Notes under the pieces: generated by a model
What the model was told of the DNA's origin: nothing
Databases searched by the model: none
The model's input: only the letters and a program-made list of their open reading frames with translations
Program-made: the position numbers and the translations under genes
Assembly: GCF_009857605.1 (NCBI RefSeq)
Contig: NZ_WWCT01000003.1
Location: forward strand, 124,001 to 188,000
Direction: 5' to 3'
From: Duganella levis
Lineage (GTDB): Bacteria > Pseudomonadota > Gammaproteobacteria > Burkholderiales > Burkholderiaceae_D
DNA: 64,000 nt
Shown here: positions 15,395 to 25,523 of the stretch, piece after piece
Layout of the letters: the number at the start of each line of letters is the position of its first letter
Position numbering within the stretch: position 1 is the first letter of the stretch

Positions 15395-17860
15395 ATGATG
15401 ACTGGACCACTTACGCCCGGCGCGTTGCGCCGCCGCCCCTCTTTCCGGATGACGCCGCTCGCCTCCGCCGTGGCGCTGGCCCTGCTGGGCGCCCTGCCCG
15501 CGCATGGCCAGCAAGCCGGCGATGCAGCAGCGACGACGCCGGCGGCGCCCGCCGCCGACCAGCTCAAGCTGGAATCGGTGGTGGTGACCGCCAACCGCCG
15601 CGTGGAAAAACTGGAAGACGTGCCCGCCTCCATCTCGGTGCTGGGCGAGGAATACATGCAGCGCAATAATGTGCGCGAACTGGTCGACATCATCAACCTG
15701 TCGCCGGCGCTGTCGGTGTCGGTCGGTACGCAGGTCGGCACCAACAGCATCAATATGCGCGGCATCGGCACCACCTCAAACAACCTCGGCATCGAGGGCG
15801 ACGTCGCCATCCTGGTCGACGACATCCCCTATTCGCAAACGCAGCAGGCCTTCAAGGACATGACCGACATGGCCCGCGTCGAAGTATTGAAAGGCCCGCA
15901 AAGCACGCTGTTCGGCAAAAGCGCCATCGCCGGCGCCGTAGTCATGACCACCAAGCCGATCGGCGCCGGCCCGATGCAGACCCGCGTCAGCGTCTACGAC
16001 ACCAGCGACCACGAGTACCGCGTCGCCGCCTCGCTCAGCGGCCGCCTGACCGACACCGTCGGCCTGCGCCTGTACGCCAGCAAGACCAACTTCCCCGGCA
16101 TGCTGCACAACCTGACCGATGACAGCATGCAGAACGGTTCCGGTGCCAAGACCTTCATGGCCAAGCTGCAATGGAAAATCTCCAACGACCTGGACGTGCT
16201 GATCACGCCGCGCTTCGACCATTCGCGGGCCACCGGCAACACCGCCGCGATCACCTCCATCGGTCCCGGCGTCGGCTACCTGTACAACAAGAACTACACG
16301 GCGCTGTCCAACACCGCGGTGCTGCGCGACATTCACGTCAGCCAATGGAACCGCGAGATCCGCAACGACTCGCCGACCGGCCTGGAGGCGACCGACCGCG
16401 CGCTGGGCGTGCGCGTCAACTACCTGTTCCCGGACAGCTCGCCGCTGGCCGGCCACGCGCTGACCTCGATCACCTCGGTGGACAACAACCTGTCCAACGA
16501 CTTCCGCGACAACGACAACATCGACCTGATCTCGACCTACTACCAGGTCAACGCCGCCGGCAAGCCATCGGGCATCGCCGAGTCACCGATGATCAACGGC
16601 ACGATCGCCAGCAAGACCTCGACCCAGGAGTTCCGCCTGACCTCGCCGGACAGCGGCAACTTCCGCTACCTGGTCGGCCTGTGGGCGGCGCGTAACACGC
16701 TGTACCGCACCTACTTGCGCGGCAACGCCTTCGTCAAGGAAACCAACTACACCAACTACGACACCAACTCGGGCAGCCTGACGCACGCGATCTACGCCAA
16801 CACCAACTGGGACTTCGCGCCGAAACAAAGCCTGAGCGCCGGCCTGCGCTACAACCACGAGGCCAACGACTACTCGTTCCACACCATCGACAGCCTGTCC
16901 TCGACCGCCGCCAACAATGTGCACACCGGCGAGAACCTGTACGTGGCGCCGCAGAACAAGGAAAACGCCGTCACCGGCAAGCTCGGCTACACCTATCACC
17001 TGAACGACGAGATGATGGTGTACGGCACCGCCTCCACCGGCCACAAGGGCGTGGCCTACGACATGACTAGCGGCGCCAACAACGTCAACGTGTTCGCCCA
17101 CCTGCCGCTGGCGCCGGAAAAAGCCACCAGCTTCGAAGCCGGCTTCAAGGCCAACCTGTGGAACAACCGCGCGACCTTGAATGCGGCCATCTTCCAGACC
17201 CGCTTCCGCGACTACCAGACCTCGGCCACCGAACGCTTCACCGACGGCAGCCAGGCCAGCGTGCTGTACAGCATTCCATCGCTGCAGACGCGCGGCTTCG
17301 AGGCCGACGCCACCGTGCTCGCCACCCGTGCGCTGCTGCTCAACGCCAGCATGGCCTACACCCGCGCCGTGGTGCGCGACTGGACCCAGGGTCCGTGCTA
17401 CAGCGGCGCCACCGACTGCACCATTCCCAACCAGCTGGTGCCCGGTTCCTTCCTGCGCGACGCCAGCGGCGGCATGATGCCCAACGCGCCGAAATGGAAG
17501 GCCAGCATGGGCGGCGAGTACACACTGCCGGCGGTGTCGTGGATGCCCTACGTGGCAGCGATCAACGCCCAGTGGCGCACGCAGGCCAAGGTGCAGGGCG
17601 CGATCAGCCAAGACCCGTCGCTGCAACGGCCCGGCTATGGCATCTTCGACCTCGGCGCCTCGATCAAGGACGCCAAGGGTAAATATAAATTGTCGTTCGG
17701 CGTCAAAAACCTGTTCGACCACCATTATGCTGTCGGCAATGTCGGCACCTTCCTGAACTTCAAGAAGGCTGCCGGCGGCTCCGATATCAGATCTTACGGC
17801 TGGCAACCCGCCCGCGACGCGTTCCGCTACACCTCGATCCGCCTGGACGTGGCGTTCTGA
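15395..17860 (+). CDS. TonB-dependent receptor of the uronate locus
   Basis: Outer-membrane active importer, probably for oligouronides. About 821 residues: signal peptide (ASAVALALLGALPAHG), a TonB-box-like segment (LESVVVTANRR), a plug domain (VPASISVLGEEYMQRNNV, SINMRGIG, DDIPYSQTQQAF, RVEVLKGPQSTLFGKSAIAGAV) and a 22-strand barrel ending in Phe (TSIRLDVAF). Two adjacent ATGs occur; the second (15398) has better spacing from GGAG at 15388. The gene lies directly after the operator-controlled promoter and opens the operon. Substrate is inferred only from its neighbours. Confidence 0.9.
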   Translation: MMTGPLTPGALRRRPSFRMTPLASAVALALLGALPAHGQQAGDAAATTPAAPAADQLKLESVVVTANRRVEKLEDVPASISVLGEEYMQRNNVRELVDIINLSPALSVSVGTQVGTNSINMRGIGTTSNNLGIEGDVAILVDDIPYSQTQQAFKDMTDMARVEVLKGPQSTLFGKSAIAGAVVMTTKPIGAGPMQTRVSVYDTSDHEYRVAASLSGRLTDTVGLRLYASKTNFPGMLHNLTDDSMQNGSGAKTFMAKLQWKISNDLDVLITPRFDHSRATGNTAAITSIGPGVGYLYNKNYTALSNTAVLRDIHVSQWNREIRNDSPTGLEATDRALGVRVNYLFPDSSPLAGHALTSITSVDNNLSNDFRDNDNIDLISTYYQVNAAGKPSGIAESPMINGTIASKTSTQEFRLTSPDSGNFRYLVGLWAARNTLYRTYLRGNAFVKETNYTNYDTNSGSLTHAIYANTNWDFAPKQSLSAGLRYNHEANDYSFHTIDSLSSTAANNVHTGENLYVAPQNKENAVTGKLGYTYHLNDEMMVYGTASTGHKGVAYDMTSGANNVNVFAHLPLAPEKATSFEAGFKANLWNNRATLNAAIFQTRFRDYQTSATERFTDGSQASVLYSIPSLQTRGFEADATVLATRALLLNASMAYTRAVVRDWTQGPCYSGATDCTIPNQLVPGSFLRDASGGMMPNAPKWKASMGGEYTLPAVSWMPYVAAINAQWRTQAKVQGAISQDPSLQRPGYGIFDLGASIKDAKGKYKLSFGVKNLFDHHYAVGNVGTFLNFKKAAGGSDIRSYGWQPARDAFRYTSIRLDVAF

Positions 17861-17885
17861 ACGCATAACACTCAACAAGGAAATC

Positions 17886-18923
17886 ATGAGCGAACCAAAA
17901 ATTCAGGATGTAGCGAGACTGGCCGGCGTATCGACCACCAGCATCTCGAATTTTCTGAACAACCGCATGGAGCAGATGCGGCCCGACACCCAGCGCAAGA
18001 TCCAGCAGGCGATCGAGCAACTGGGCTACCGGCCCAACAACGCCGCCCGCCAGCTGAAGACCGGCGTCGCCTCCATGGTGGGACTGCTGGTGCCGTCGCT
18101 GGCCAATCAGTTCTTCGGTTCGCTGGCCTGCGCGGTGGAGACGGCCGCCGCGCGCCACCACTGCCACGTGATGACCTTCAGCACCTTCCGCGATCCGGAG
18201 CGTGAACGGGCCGTGATGGCCGACCTGCTGGCCTACGGCGCGCAGGGCATCATCACCGGCTCGGCCCTGAACGACACCGACCATCTGGTAGCGATGACGG
18301 CACGCTGCCCGGTGGTGGCGTTCGACATCAAGCGCTCCGATGACAGCCACGAACGCATCACCACCATCTCGGTGGACAACGTGGCGGCCACCACCAAGGC
18401 GGTGGAACACCTGGTGGCGCTGGGGCACCGTTCCATCGCGCTGGTGACGCCGCCGCCGTACACGCTGAACCGCCAGGACCGCGTGAAGGGCTTCCAGCAG
18501 GCGACGGCGGCGGCCGGCGTCAGCGGCGAGCTGGTGATCGCCGACGCCACCGACGCGCCGACCGACCTGCACGGCGACACCCAGCTGTTCGAACTGGGCC
18601 GCAGCGCGGCGGCGCGCCTGCTGTCGGCCGCCAGCAAGCCGACGGCAGCCATCGCCATCAACGACATGATGGCGATCGGCATCGGCATCGGCCTGAAGCA
18701 ATTGGGCAAGCGGCTGCCGCAGGATTTTTCGCTGATCGGCATCGACGATATTTTCTTCTCCGCCGCCAACGACCCGCCGCTGACCACGCTGCGCCAGCCG
18801 ATCCAGGCCATGGCCGACGCGGCGGTGCAACGCATCCTCGCGCCGAACACGGCAACGGCGGGCGGCGAGCTGTTCGCACCGGAACTGATCGTACGGGCGT
18901 CCACTGCGGCGCCACCCAAGTAG
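17886..18923 (+). CDS. LacI-family transcriptional regulator of the uronate operon
   Basis: 345 residues. N-terminal LacI helix-turn-helix (IQDVARLAGVSTTSISNFLN) with the hinge helix (YRPNNAARQLKTG), then the periplasmic-binding-like effector domain (MVGLLVPSLANQFFGSL; AAIAINDMMAIGIG; LIGIDDIFF). AAGGA lies just upstream of the ATG. It sits between the receptor and catabolic genes, and the two palindromes before the receptor are its likely sites. The effector is probably a uronate intermediate such as KDG (inference). Confidence 0.88.
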   Translation: MSEPKIQDVARLAGVSTTSISNFLNNRMEQMRPDTQRKIQQAIEQLGYRPNNAARQLKTGVASMVGLLVPSLANQFFGSLACAVETAAARHHCHVMTFSTFRDPERERAVMADLLAYGAQGIITGSALNDTDHLVAMTARCPVVAFDIKRSDDSHERITTISVDNVAATTKAVEHLVALGHRSIALVTPPPYTLNRQDRVKGFQQATAAAGVSGELVIADATDAPTDLHGDTQLFELGRSAAARLLSAASKPTAAIAINDMMAIGIGIGLKQLGKRLPQDFSLIGIDDIFFSAANDPPLTTLRQPIQAMADAAVQRILAPNTATAGGELFAPELIVRASTAAPPK

Positions 18924-18956
18924 TCAACTCAACCATTTATCTGAAAGAGCATAGCC

Positions 18957-19712
18957 ATGGAACTTATCGGAAAACGCGCACTTGTGATGGGCGGCGCCTC
19001 GGGCATCGGCAAGGCCAGCTCGTTGGCATTGGCACAGGCCGGCGCCGACGTCGTACTGACCTACTGGAGCAGCGCCGACGAAGCGGCAGACGTGGTGGCG
19101 CAGATCCGCGCCCTCGGCCGCAACGCCCAGGCCATCAAGGCCGACCTGACCGATGACAAGATCGCCGAACAGGTCTTTGCCGAAGCGGAAGGCGCCATCG
19201 GCGAGATCGACATCCTGTTCGCCAACATCGGCGGCCTGATCCAGCGCTGCCGCGTGTCGGAAATGCCGCTGACCTTGTGGAACGAGGCGCTGAACCTCAA
19301 CCTCACCACCACTTTCCTGATCAGCCAGGCGGCGCTGAAGCGCATGGAACCGCGCGGCCGTGGCGCCATCATCACCATGTCGTCACTGGCGGCGTTCGAT
19401 GGCGGTGGACCGGGTTCGGCGCACTATGCTGCCTCCAAGGCGGCGATCGCCACCTTCACCCGCGCGCTGGCCAAGGAAGTCGGCCCGCTGGGCATCCGCG
19501 TCAACGGCGTCTCGCCGGGCCTGATCGCCACCCGCTTCCACGACACCTTCAACACGCCAGCCAACCGCCAGGCCATCGCCGAACGCACGCCGGCACGCCG
19601 CGAAGGCACGCCGGAAGACGTGGCCAACGTGGTAGTGTTCCTGGCGTCCGAACGTGCCGCCTTCCTGGCCGGCGAAATCATCCAGGTCAACGGCGGCCTT
19701 GGCCTCTACTGA
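18957..19712 (+). CDS. SDR oxidoreductase, probable DEH/uronate-intermediate reductase
   Basis: 251 residues of classical SDR type: GGASGIGKASSLALA cofactor loop, FANIGG, catalytic Ser in TMSSLAAF, and YAASK catalytic pair. Placement between a lyase and a KDG kinase fits a reductase converting 4-deoxy-5-hexoseulose uronate (the lyase monomer product) to 2-keto-3-deoxygluconate, as DehR-type SDRs do in alginate degraders. Cofactor and substrate are not decided by the sequence. Confidence 0.75.
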   Translation: MELIGKRALVMGGASGIGKASSLALAQAGADVVLTYWSSADEAADVVAQIRALGRNAQAIKADLTDDKIAEQVFAEAEGAIGEIDILFANIGGLIQRCRVSEMPLTLWNEALNLNLTTTFLISQAALKRMEPRGRGAIITMSSLAAFDGGGPGSAHYAASKAAIATFTRALAKEVGPLGIRVNGVSPGLIATRFHDTFNTPANRQAIAERTPARREGTPEDVANVVVFLASERAAFLAGEIIQVNGGLGLY

Positions 19713-19731
19713 TTCCCTTCCGGAGCCATCG

Positions 19732-21726
19732 ATGAATCAAACCTTCACACGGCGCCGTTTCCTTGGCGCTGCGGCCCTCTCCTTGCCCGCGTTTTCGCTG
19801 ACCAGCGCGCTGGCGCAGGATGCGCGCGAGTCGCTGGGCACCATGCAGGGCAAAGTGACTGGCGGCCCGCATCCGCTGGAAACGCTGATGCAAGCGCATC
19901 CGGCAGCGTTGCGCGCCGAGCTGCGCGGCGTGCATCCTCGCGTCTACACCACCAAGGCCGGCCTCGATGACCTGCGCCAGCGCGCCAAGGGCAGCCAGCG
20001 CGCCGAATGGCAGAAAGGCCTCGCCGGCCTGATCGCCATGCGCGAAGCGCCAGCCGCAGCACCGGCGCAGAAACGCCGCGCGCAGAACAACACCGCCATC
20101 GGCATCATCGGCGCGGCGCTGGCCTACCAGATCGAGGGCGACGCCAAATACCTGGAAGCGGCCAAGCGCTACATGGACGCGGCGGTCAGCTATGAAGTCT
20201 GGGGCTACACCTTTAGCAAGCCGGACATCGACCTCGCCGCCGGCCACCTGCTGTACGGCCTGGGCGCCGGCTACGACCTGCTGTACGACGCGTTGACCGA
20301 AGAGGAACGCAAGCGCTACCGCGACAAGCTGATACGCCAGGCCGGCATCCTGGCCAAGCACTTTTCCCCAAAGCCGGGAAAATCGTACTCGTACAGCCAG
20401 AACCACTGCTTCATCCCGATCGCCGGCCTGGCCGTGGCGGCCTACGCGGTGTGGGACGACACGCCGGAAGCGGCTCAATGGGCAGCGCTGTCGCGCGCCA
20501 TCTTCACCCGCGTGCTGGAAGTCGCCTCGCCGGACGGCTACTTCTACGAAGGCGTGGAATACTGGATCTTCTCCATGCCATGGATCATCCACGCGCTGGA
20601 TGCCTTCGCCCACGCCGCCGGCGACGACCTGTACGATACGCCGGCATTGAGCAAGGCGCACCTGTACATCGCCCATTCGATCACGCCGAACGGCCAGGAC
20701 ATCTACGACTTCGGCGACGCCTTCGAAGGCCCGATCACGCGTTCGCGCGTCGGCGAGGAACCGGCGCGCACCCATCCCGGCGGTAAGCTCAACTCCAACT
20801 ACAATCTGCTGTACCGTCTGGCGGCGCGCTTCAAGAATCCGGAAGCACAAGGCGTGGCGGACTGGATGGCCTCGCTGGGCCACGTCTGCGCGGAAGATTT
20901 CTGGACGCTGTTGTGGCGCGATCCGACACTGAAATCGTCGCCGATGTCGGCCATGACGCCGCACCATCATTTCGACGACCTTGGCACCGTCTACTGGCGC
21001 AGCGACTGGACGCCGAAGGCCACCGCCTTCGCCTTCCGCGCCGGCCCGCCGGAAGGCCATCACGTGGCGCACGTGATCGACAAGCTGCCGGACTGGCATC
21101 TGGAAATGGGCCACTCGCATCCCGACGCGGGCAGCTTCATCCTGTTCGGCGGCGGCAGCTACCTGACCGGCCCGATGGGCTACGCCGGCATCCCCAAAAG
21201 CAATCTGAGCAACACGCTGCTGATCGATGACCAGGGCCAGGCCAACGAAGGCGGCGGCCATGACGCCTTCCGCGACTATCCGTATGCCCGGCTGGACAGC
21301 ATCCGCATCGCCAGCACCAAACTGGAACGCGACCGCGCCGACATCGTCGCCGACCTGGCGGGCGCCTACCGGCCGGAACTGGGCGTGGAAAAGCTGGAAC
21401 GCCGCTTCAGCTATGCACGCGGCGTCTGGACCGTGACCGATACGCTGCGCGCCAGCAAGCCGGTGGTGCTGACGGCACAGGTGCATGGCGACCGCGCCAT
21501 CACCCAGACCGGCGCACACAGCTTCGTCGTACCCGGCCAGCCGGCATCGCTGAAAGTGGATGTCGCCACCACCGGCGCGAAGGCAGTCATTGCACCGGGC
21601 ATCGTGGTGGCAGCCGGTCCGCCAGGCAATGTCGACAAGGGACCGAAGGAAGAACGCGGCGCCGTGCTGCGCGTCTCCCTGCCGGCCAGCAAAGCCGCCA
21701 CGCTGACCACCACACTGAAGTTCTAA
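19732..21726 (+). CDS. Heparinase II/III-type polysaccharide lyase, Tat-exported
   Basis: 664 residues from an ATG preceded by GGAG. A twin-arginine signal (TRRRFLGAAALSLPAF) is followed by an alpha/alpha-toroid (about 90-400; SYSYSQNHCFIPIAGLAV and GYFYEGVEYWIF are typical) and a C-terminal beta-sandwich of the heparinase II/III family (MGHSHPDAGSFILFGGG). The likely catalytic set is Asn/His in QNHC, Tyr in EGVEYW and His in HSHPD. With the KDG pathway genes beside it, an oligo-alginate or oligouronide lyase (PL15/PL17-like) is the best fit; the exact PL family is uncertain. Confidence 0.78.
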   Translation: MNQTFTRRRFLGAAALSLPAFSLTSALAQDARESLGTMQGKVTGGPHPLETLMQAHPAALRAELRGVHPRVYTTKAGLDDLRQRAKGSQRAEWQKGLAGLIAMREAPAAAPAQKRRAQNNTAIGIIGAALAYQIEGDAKYLEAAKRYMDAAVSYEVWGYTFSKPDIDLAAGHLLYGLGAGYDLLYDALTEEERKRYRDKLIRQAGILAKHFSPKPGKSYSYSQNHCFIPIAGLAVAAYAVWDDTPEAAQWAALSRAIFTRVLEVASPDGYFYEGVEYWIFSMPWIIHALDAFAHAAGDDLYDTPALSKAHLYIAHSITPNGQDIYDFGDAFEGPITRSRVGEEPARTHPGGKLNSNYNLLYRLAARFKNPEAQGVADWMASLGHVCAEDFWTLLWRDPTLKSSPMSAMTPHHHFDDLGTVYWRSDWTPKATAFAFRAGPPEGHHVAHVIDKLPDWHLEMGHSHPDAGSFILFGGGSYLTGPMGYAGIPKSNLSNTLLIDDQGQANEGGGHDAFRDYPYARLDSIRIASTKLERDRADIVADLAGAYRPELGVEKLERRFSYARGVWTVTDTLRASKPVVLTAQVHGDRAITQTGAHSFVVPGQPASLKVDVATTGAKAVIAPGIVVAAGPPGNVDKGPKEERGAVLRVSLPASKAATLTTTLKF

Positions 21727-21738
21727 GGAGCAGCACGC

Positions 21739-22683
21739 ATGCAGATACCCGATGTAGTCACCGTGGGCGAAGCGATGGCCTTGATGATCGCCCGCCAGCC
21801 CGGCCTGCTGGAGGAGGTGCGCGAATTCGAGCGCGCCACCGCCGGCGCCGAGCTGAACGTGGCGGTGGGACTGAGCCGGCTGGGCTTCAAGGTCGGCTAC
21901 ATCAGTAGCCTGGGGCAGGATAGCCTGGGTCGGCATCTGCGCGCGTTCATGACGGCCGAGGGCCTGGACCTGCGCCACGTGCGCACCGACGAGCTCTACC
22001 CGACCGGCTTCATGCTCAAGCAGATGGTGGCCGACGGCAGCGATCCGCAGGTAGAGTATTTCCGGCGCGGTTCGGCCGCCAGCCATTTGTCGCTGGACGA
22101 TCTGCCGGCGCCGGGAAGCGCATTCCAGCAGGCTCGCCTGCTGCACCTGACCGGCATTTCGCCGGCGCTGTCGACCGGCTGCGGCGAACTGGCGTTTGCG
22201 CTGGCGCGACAGGCCCGTGCGGATGGACGGCTGGTCAGCTTCGATCCCAACCTGCGGCCGCGCCTGTGGCCGTCACGAGAGGAGATGATCGCCACCATCA
22301 ATGCGCTGGCCAGCCAGGCGGACGTAGTGATGCCCGGCCTGGCGGAAGGACAGTTGCTCACCGGTTGTCAGAACGCCGCCGGCATCGCTGACTGGTATCT
22401 GGCGCGCGGCGCCCGACACGTGGTGGTCAAGCTCGGGCCGCGCGGCGCCTATGCCGCCAGCGCGGACGGCGGCAACTGCATCGTTCCCGGACTGCCGGTG
22501 CGCGAGGTAATCGATACGGTCGGCGCCGGCGACGGCTTCGCGGTCGGCGTCATCAGCGGCCTGCTCGACGGCCTGCCGCTCAGCGAGGCCGCCGCGCGCG
22601 GCAACGCCATCGGCGCGCGCGTGGTGCAGTTCCGCGGCGACTGCGAAGGCCTGCCCACCCGCGACCAACTGGCTTCCGCCTGA
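21739..22683 (+). CDS. kdgK: 2-keto-3-deoxygluconate kinase (PfkB family)
   Basis: Phosphorylates KDG to KDPG, which feeds the Entner-Doudoroff aldolase. 314 residues with PfkB signatures: VGEAMALMI at the start, NVAVGLSRLGF, FDPNLRPRLWPS, and DTVGAGDGFAVGVISGLL with the catalytic Asp. The sugar-binding region (FMLKQM, EYFRRGSAASHL) matches KDG kinases. It is 12 bp downstream of the lyase gene and part of the same operon. Confidence 0.88.
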   Translation: MQIPDVVTVGEAMALMIARQPGLLEEVREFERATAGAELNVAVGLSRLGFKVGYISSLGQDSLGRHLRAFMTAEGLDLRHVRTDELYPTGFMLKQMVADGSDPQVEYFRRGSAASHLSLDDLPAPGSAFQQARLLHLTGISPALSTGCGELAFALARQARADGRLVSFDPNLRPRLWPSREEMIATINALASQADVVMPGLAEGQLLTGCQNAAGIADWYLARGARHVVVKLGPRGAYAASADGGNCIVPGLPVREVIDTVGAGDGFAVGVISGLLDGLPLSEAAARGNAIGARVVQFRGDCEGLPTRDQLASA

Positions 22684-22718
22684 CACGCCTGCCCCACAAA
22701 AATAACGGAGACAAAGGC

Positions 22719-23990
22719 ATGAAAACAATCAAAGGTTTGCGCTGGCTGGTCATCACACTGGTCGCCATCGCCACCATCATCAACTACATCGACCGCTCGG
22801 CGCTGGCGGTGATGTGGCCGGGCATCGCGGCCGACCTCGGCATGGACAAGCGCGACTACGCCAACATCATCACCGTGTTCCTGATCGGTTATGCGGTCGG
22901 CCAGTCGCTGTTCGGCAAGCTGTTCGACGCGCTCGGCACGCGCATCGGCTTCCTGCTGTCGATCGTGGTCTGGTCCGGCGCCATCGCCCTGCACTTCGTG
23001 GCGCGTTCGGCGCTGTCGTTCAGCCTGTTCAGGATCATGCTGGGCGTGGGCGAAGCCGGCAACTGGCCGGGCGCCACCAAGGCCATTGCCGAATGGTTTC
23101 CAGTGCGCGAGCGCGCGTTGGGACAAGGCATCTTCGGCGCCGGCGCCTCGCTCGGCTCCGTCATCGCGCCGCCGCTGGTGGCTTTCCTGTACGCCTACGT
23201 CGGCTGGAAAACCACCTTCATCCTGATCGGCGGCCTGGGCTTCATCTGGATCGTGCCATGGCTGATCGTCTACAAATCCGGCCCCGGCACGCATCCGTGG
23301 ATCAGCGAAGAGGAGCGCCAGTACATCCTGCACGGCCAGCAACAGACCGTGCAAGCCGTTCAAAACGAATACGTGCCGACGCTGGGCCAGCTGCTGCGCC
23401 ACCGCCAGAGCTGGAGCGTGATCGCGGCGCGCTTCTTCATCGATCCGGTGTGGTGGCTGTTCGTCAGCTGGCTGCCGCTGTACCTCAATGAGAAATTCCA
23501 CTTCGACGTCAAGCAGATTGGCATGTTCGCCTGGGTGCCGTACGTCGGCGCGGCGGCGGGTGCGCTGTCCGGCGGCTGGCTGTGCGGCAGCCTGCTGGAG
23601 CGCGGCTGGTCGGTCGACCGCGCCCGCAAGCTGGTGATCGCCATCGGCCTGCTGCTGATGCTGCCTGCCCTGCTGCTCAGCGCCGCCGCGCAAACGCCGC
23701 TACTGGCCGTGCTGGCCATCGGCGTGATCCTGTTCGGCTTCCAGGCCGCCATCACCAACATCCAGACGCTGCCCAGCGACTTCTTCTCGGGAAAAACGGT
23801 AGGCTCACTGGCGGGACTGAGCGGTACGTCGGCGGTGCTGGGCGTAATCATCTGCATGCAGCTGGTGCCGGAACTGACCACCGGCGGCAACTACACCCCG
23901 TTCTTCATTCTTGGCGCGCTGTTGCTGCCATTGGTATTTGTGTCCATCTGGCTGGGCGGCGCCGTGGTGCGCGTGCAGCCGAAAAACTAA
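22719..23990 (+). CDS. MFS hexuronate-type transporter (ExuT family)
   Basis: 423 residues, about twelve membrane spans, with the ACS/ExuT signature: LRWLVITLVAIATIINYIDRS near the N terminus, LGVGEAGNWPGATKAIAEWF and ERALGQGIFGAGASLGS. It probably imports unsaturated uronate monomers or hexuronates across the inner membrane. Paralogous to the transporter at 8443, which is coupled to a xylosidase instead. Confidence 0.87.
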   Translation: MKTIKGLRWLVITLVAIATIINYIDRSALAVMWPGIAADLGMDKRDYANIITVFLIGYAVGQSLFGKLFDALGTRIGFLLSIVVWSGAIALHFVARSALSFSLFRIMLGVGEAGNWPGATKAIAEWFPVRERALGQGIFGAGASLGSVIAPPLVAFLYAYVGWKTTFILIGGLGFIWIVPWLIVYKSGPGTHPWISEEERQYILHGQQQTVQAVQNEYVPTLGQLLRHRQSWSVIAARFFIDPVWWLFVSWLPLYLNEKFHFDVKQIGMFAWVPYVGAAAGALSGGWLCGSLLERGWSVDRARKLVIAIGLLLMLPALLLSAAAQTPLLAVLAIGVILFGFQAAITNIQTLPSDFFSGKTVGSLAGLSGTSAVLGVIICMQLVPELTTGGNYTPFFILGALLLPLVFVSIWLGGAVVRVQPKN

Positions 23991-24003
23991 ACAGGAGATC
24001 ACC

Positions 24004-24756
24004 ATGAATTTCTATAAAAGCCTGCTGCTGGCCCTGCTATTGACCAGCAGCCAACTCACCGCCCATGCCGCCGGCCCCAAGCTCAGCGCTTCCGAAGCGT
24101 TCGAGAAAAAAGACGACGGCACCTTCCTGAAAAAGCATGAAGCCATTCTCGCGCGCGGCAAGAGCGGCCCGGTCGGCCTGCTGTTCCTCGGCGACTCCAT
24201 CACCGAACGCTGGAAGATTGCGCCGCACATTTGGGACGCCTACTACGGCAAGTACCAGCCGGCCAACTTCGGCATCGGCGGCGACCGCACGCAGAACGTC
24301 ATCTGGCGCATCGAGCATGGCGAGCTGGATGGCATCTCGCCCAAAGTGACCGTGCTGATGCTCGGCACCAATAACAGCCTCGACTACACGGCCGACGAAA
24401 TCGCCGCCGCCGACCGCAAGATTGTCGACATGATCCGCGCCAAGCTGCCACAAACCAAGATCCTGCTGCTGGGCGTATTCCCACGTGGACCGCGCGATCC
24501 GAAAGGCGCGCCGGTGACCGAGGCCGGCGTCGCCGAAGCGGCCAAGCGCATGCAGACCATCGACGCCGTCAACCAGGACCTGGCCAAGCTGGACGACGGC
24601 AAGACCATCCGCTTCCTCAACATCAACCACGTGTTCCTGGGCCAGGACGGCCGCATCCCCAACACCATCATGCCCGACCAGCTGCACCCCGGCGCCGCCG
24701 GCTACCAGCTGTGGGCCGACGCCATGCAGCCAACGCTCGAAGGAATGCTGAAATGA
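24004..24756 (+). CDS. Secreted SGNH/GDSL hydrolase, probable carbohydrate esterase
   Basis: 250 residues with a signal peptide (LLLALLLTSSQLTAHAA). Catalytic blocks: GDSITERW (Ser), FGIGGDRTQN (Gly), GTNNS (Asn), DQLHPG (Asp/His). The protein is clearly related to the SGNH domain at 4837-6267 (shared IWRIEHGELDG-type block). In this operon it may deacetylate an acetylated uronate polymer. Its stop overlaps the next start as ATGA, so the two are coupled. Confidence 0.85.
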   Translation: MNFYKSLLLALLLTSSQLTAHAAGPKLSASEAFEKKDDGTFLKKHEAILARGKSGPVGLLFLGDSITERWKIAPHIWDAYYGKYQPANFGIGGDRTQNVIWRIEHGELDGISPKVTVLMLGTNNSLDYTADEIAAADRKIVDMIRAKLPQTKILLLGVFPRGPRDPKGAPVTEAGVAEAAKRMQTIDAVNQDLAKLDDGKTIRFLNINHVFLGQDGRIPNTIMPDQLHPGAAGYQLWADAMQPTLEGMLK

Positions 24757-25523
24757 GAATTGTCCTCCATGCCGCCGCCCTGTCGCTGCTCGCCGCAATA
24801 ACACTGCCCGCCGCCGCACAAAGCTACACGCCGCAGGCCGCTCTGCAAAAACTGTTCGCGGTCGAGGGCAACTCGCCGTATCCATCGCCCTACGCGGGCA
24901 CGCTGAACTTCAGCGCGTTGACATCGAAATACGATTCAGGCCACGGCCACGGTTACCGCAACGAAGTGAAGGTCACCGACAAGCAGCGCCTCAGCGCCGC
25001 GCAAACGCACGAGCATTTCGCCGCCCGCATCACGCCGACGCTGCCAGCCGGCGCCAAGACCATCGTCGCCCAATACCATGTGGAAGGACTGGACACCATC
25101 CTCAAAGTCTACGTGCAGGATACGGCCGACAAACAGGGGCTGGATGGCAAGGCCGGCAACGGCGTGTTCGACATCCTGGTGCGCATTCTCGGCACCGATG
25201 GCAAGGAAGCGACGACCGCGTTGGGCACGGTGCATTCGGGCGAAGGCTTCGACCTGGACATCGTCTTCAACGCAGGCGAAGCGCTGGTGACGGCGCGCAC
25301 GGCCAGCGGTGGCGAATTGAAAACGCCGCTCACCCGCATCAAAGGGGACGACCGCCAGATCTACTTCAAGTTCGGCGACTACCTGCAAGCGCTGGACCCA
25401 GACACCGGCAAACACACCATCGAGCCCGCCAAGTGGGATCAGTATTACCGCCAGAACCACATCGACAGCAGCCAGATCAGCTTCAGCCACACCATTTTTG
25501 AACGCAACGGAGCGCAGCCATGA
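24753..25523 (+). CDS. Secreted jelly-roll protein, PL7/alginate-lyase-2-like
   Basis: 256 residues with a signal peptide (LSLLAAITLPAAAQ). The pattern YRNEVKV, then TIVAQYHVEG, then IYFKFGDYLQA parallels the RxELR, QIH and YFKxGxYxQ motifs of PL7 (alginate_lyase2) jelly rolls, with Tyr, His, Gln and Arg at the expected places. The motifs diverge (QYH for QIH), so it could be a distinct lyase family acting on another polyuronate. Overlaps both neighbours by 4 bp (24753 and 25520), so it is tightly coupled to the esterase and RraA-like genes. Confidence 0.55.
   Translation: MRIVLHAAALSLLAAITLPAAAQSYTPQAALQKLFAVEGNSPYPSPYAGTLNFSALTSKYDSGHGHGYRNEVKVTDKQRLSAAQTHEHFAARITPTLPAGAKTIVAQYHVEGLDTILKVYVQDTADKQGLDGKAGNGVFDILVRILGTDGKEATTALGTVHSGEGFDLDIVFNAGEALVTARTASGGELKTPLTRIKGDDRQIYFKFGDYLQALDPDTGKHTIEPAKWDQYYRQNHIDSSQISFSHTIFERNGAQP

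Noticed and set aside
19687..22146. 819-codon frame antisense to the lyase and KDG kinase genes
   Set aside because: Same composition artefact; it spans two clear genes with recognisable families on the other strand.
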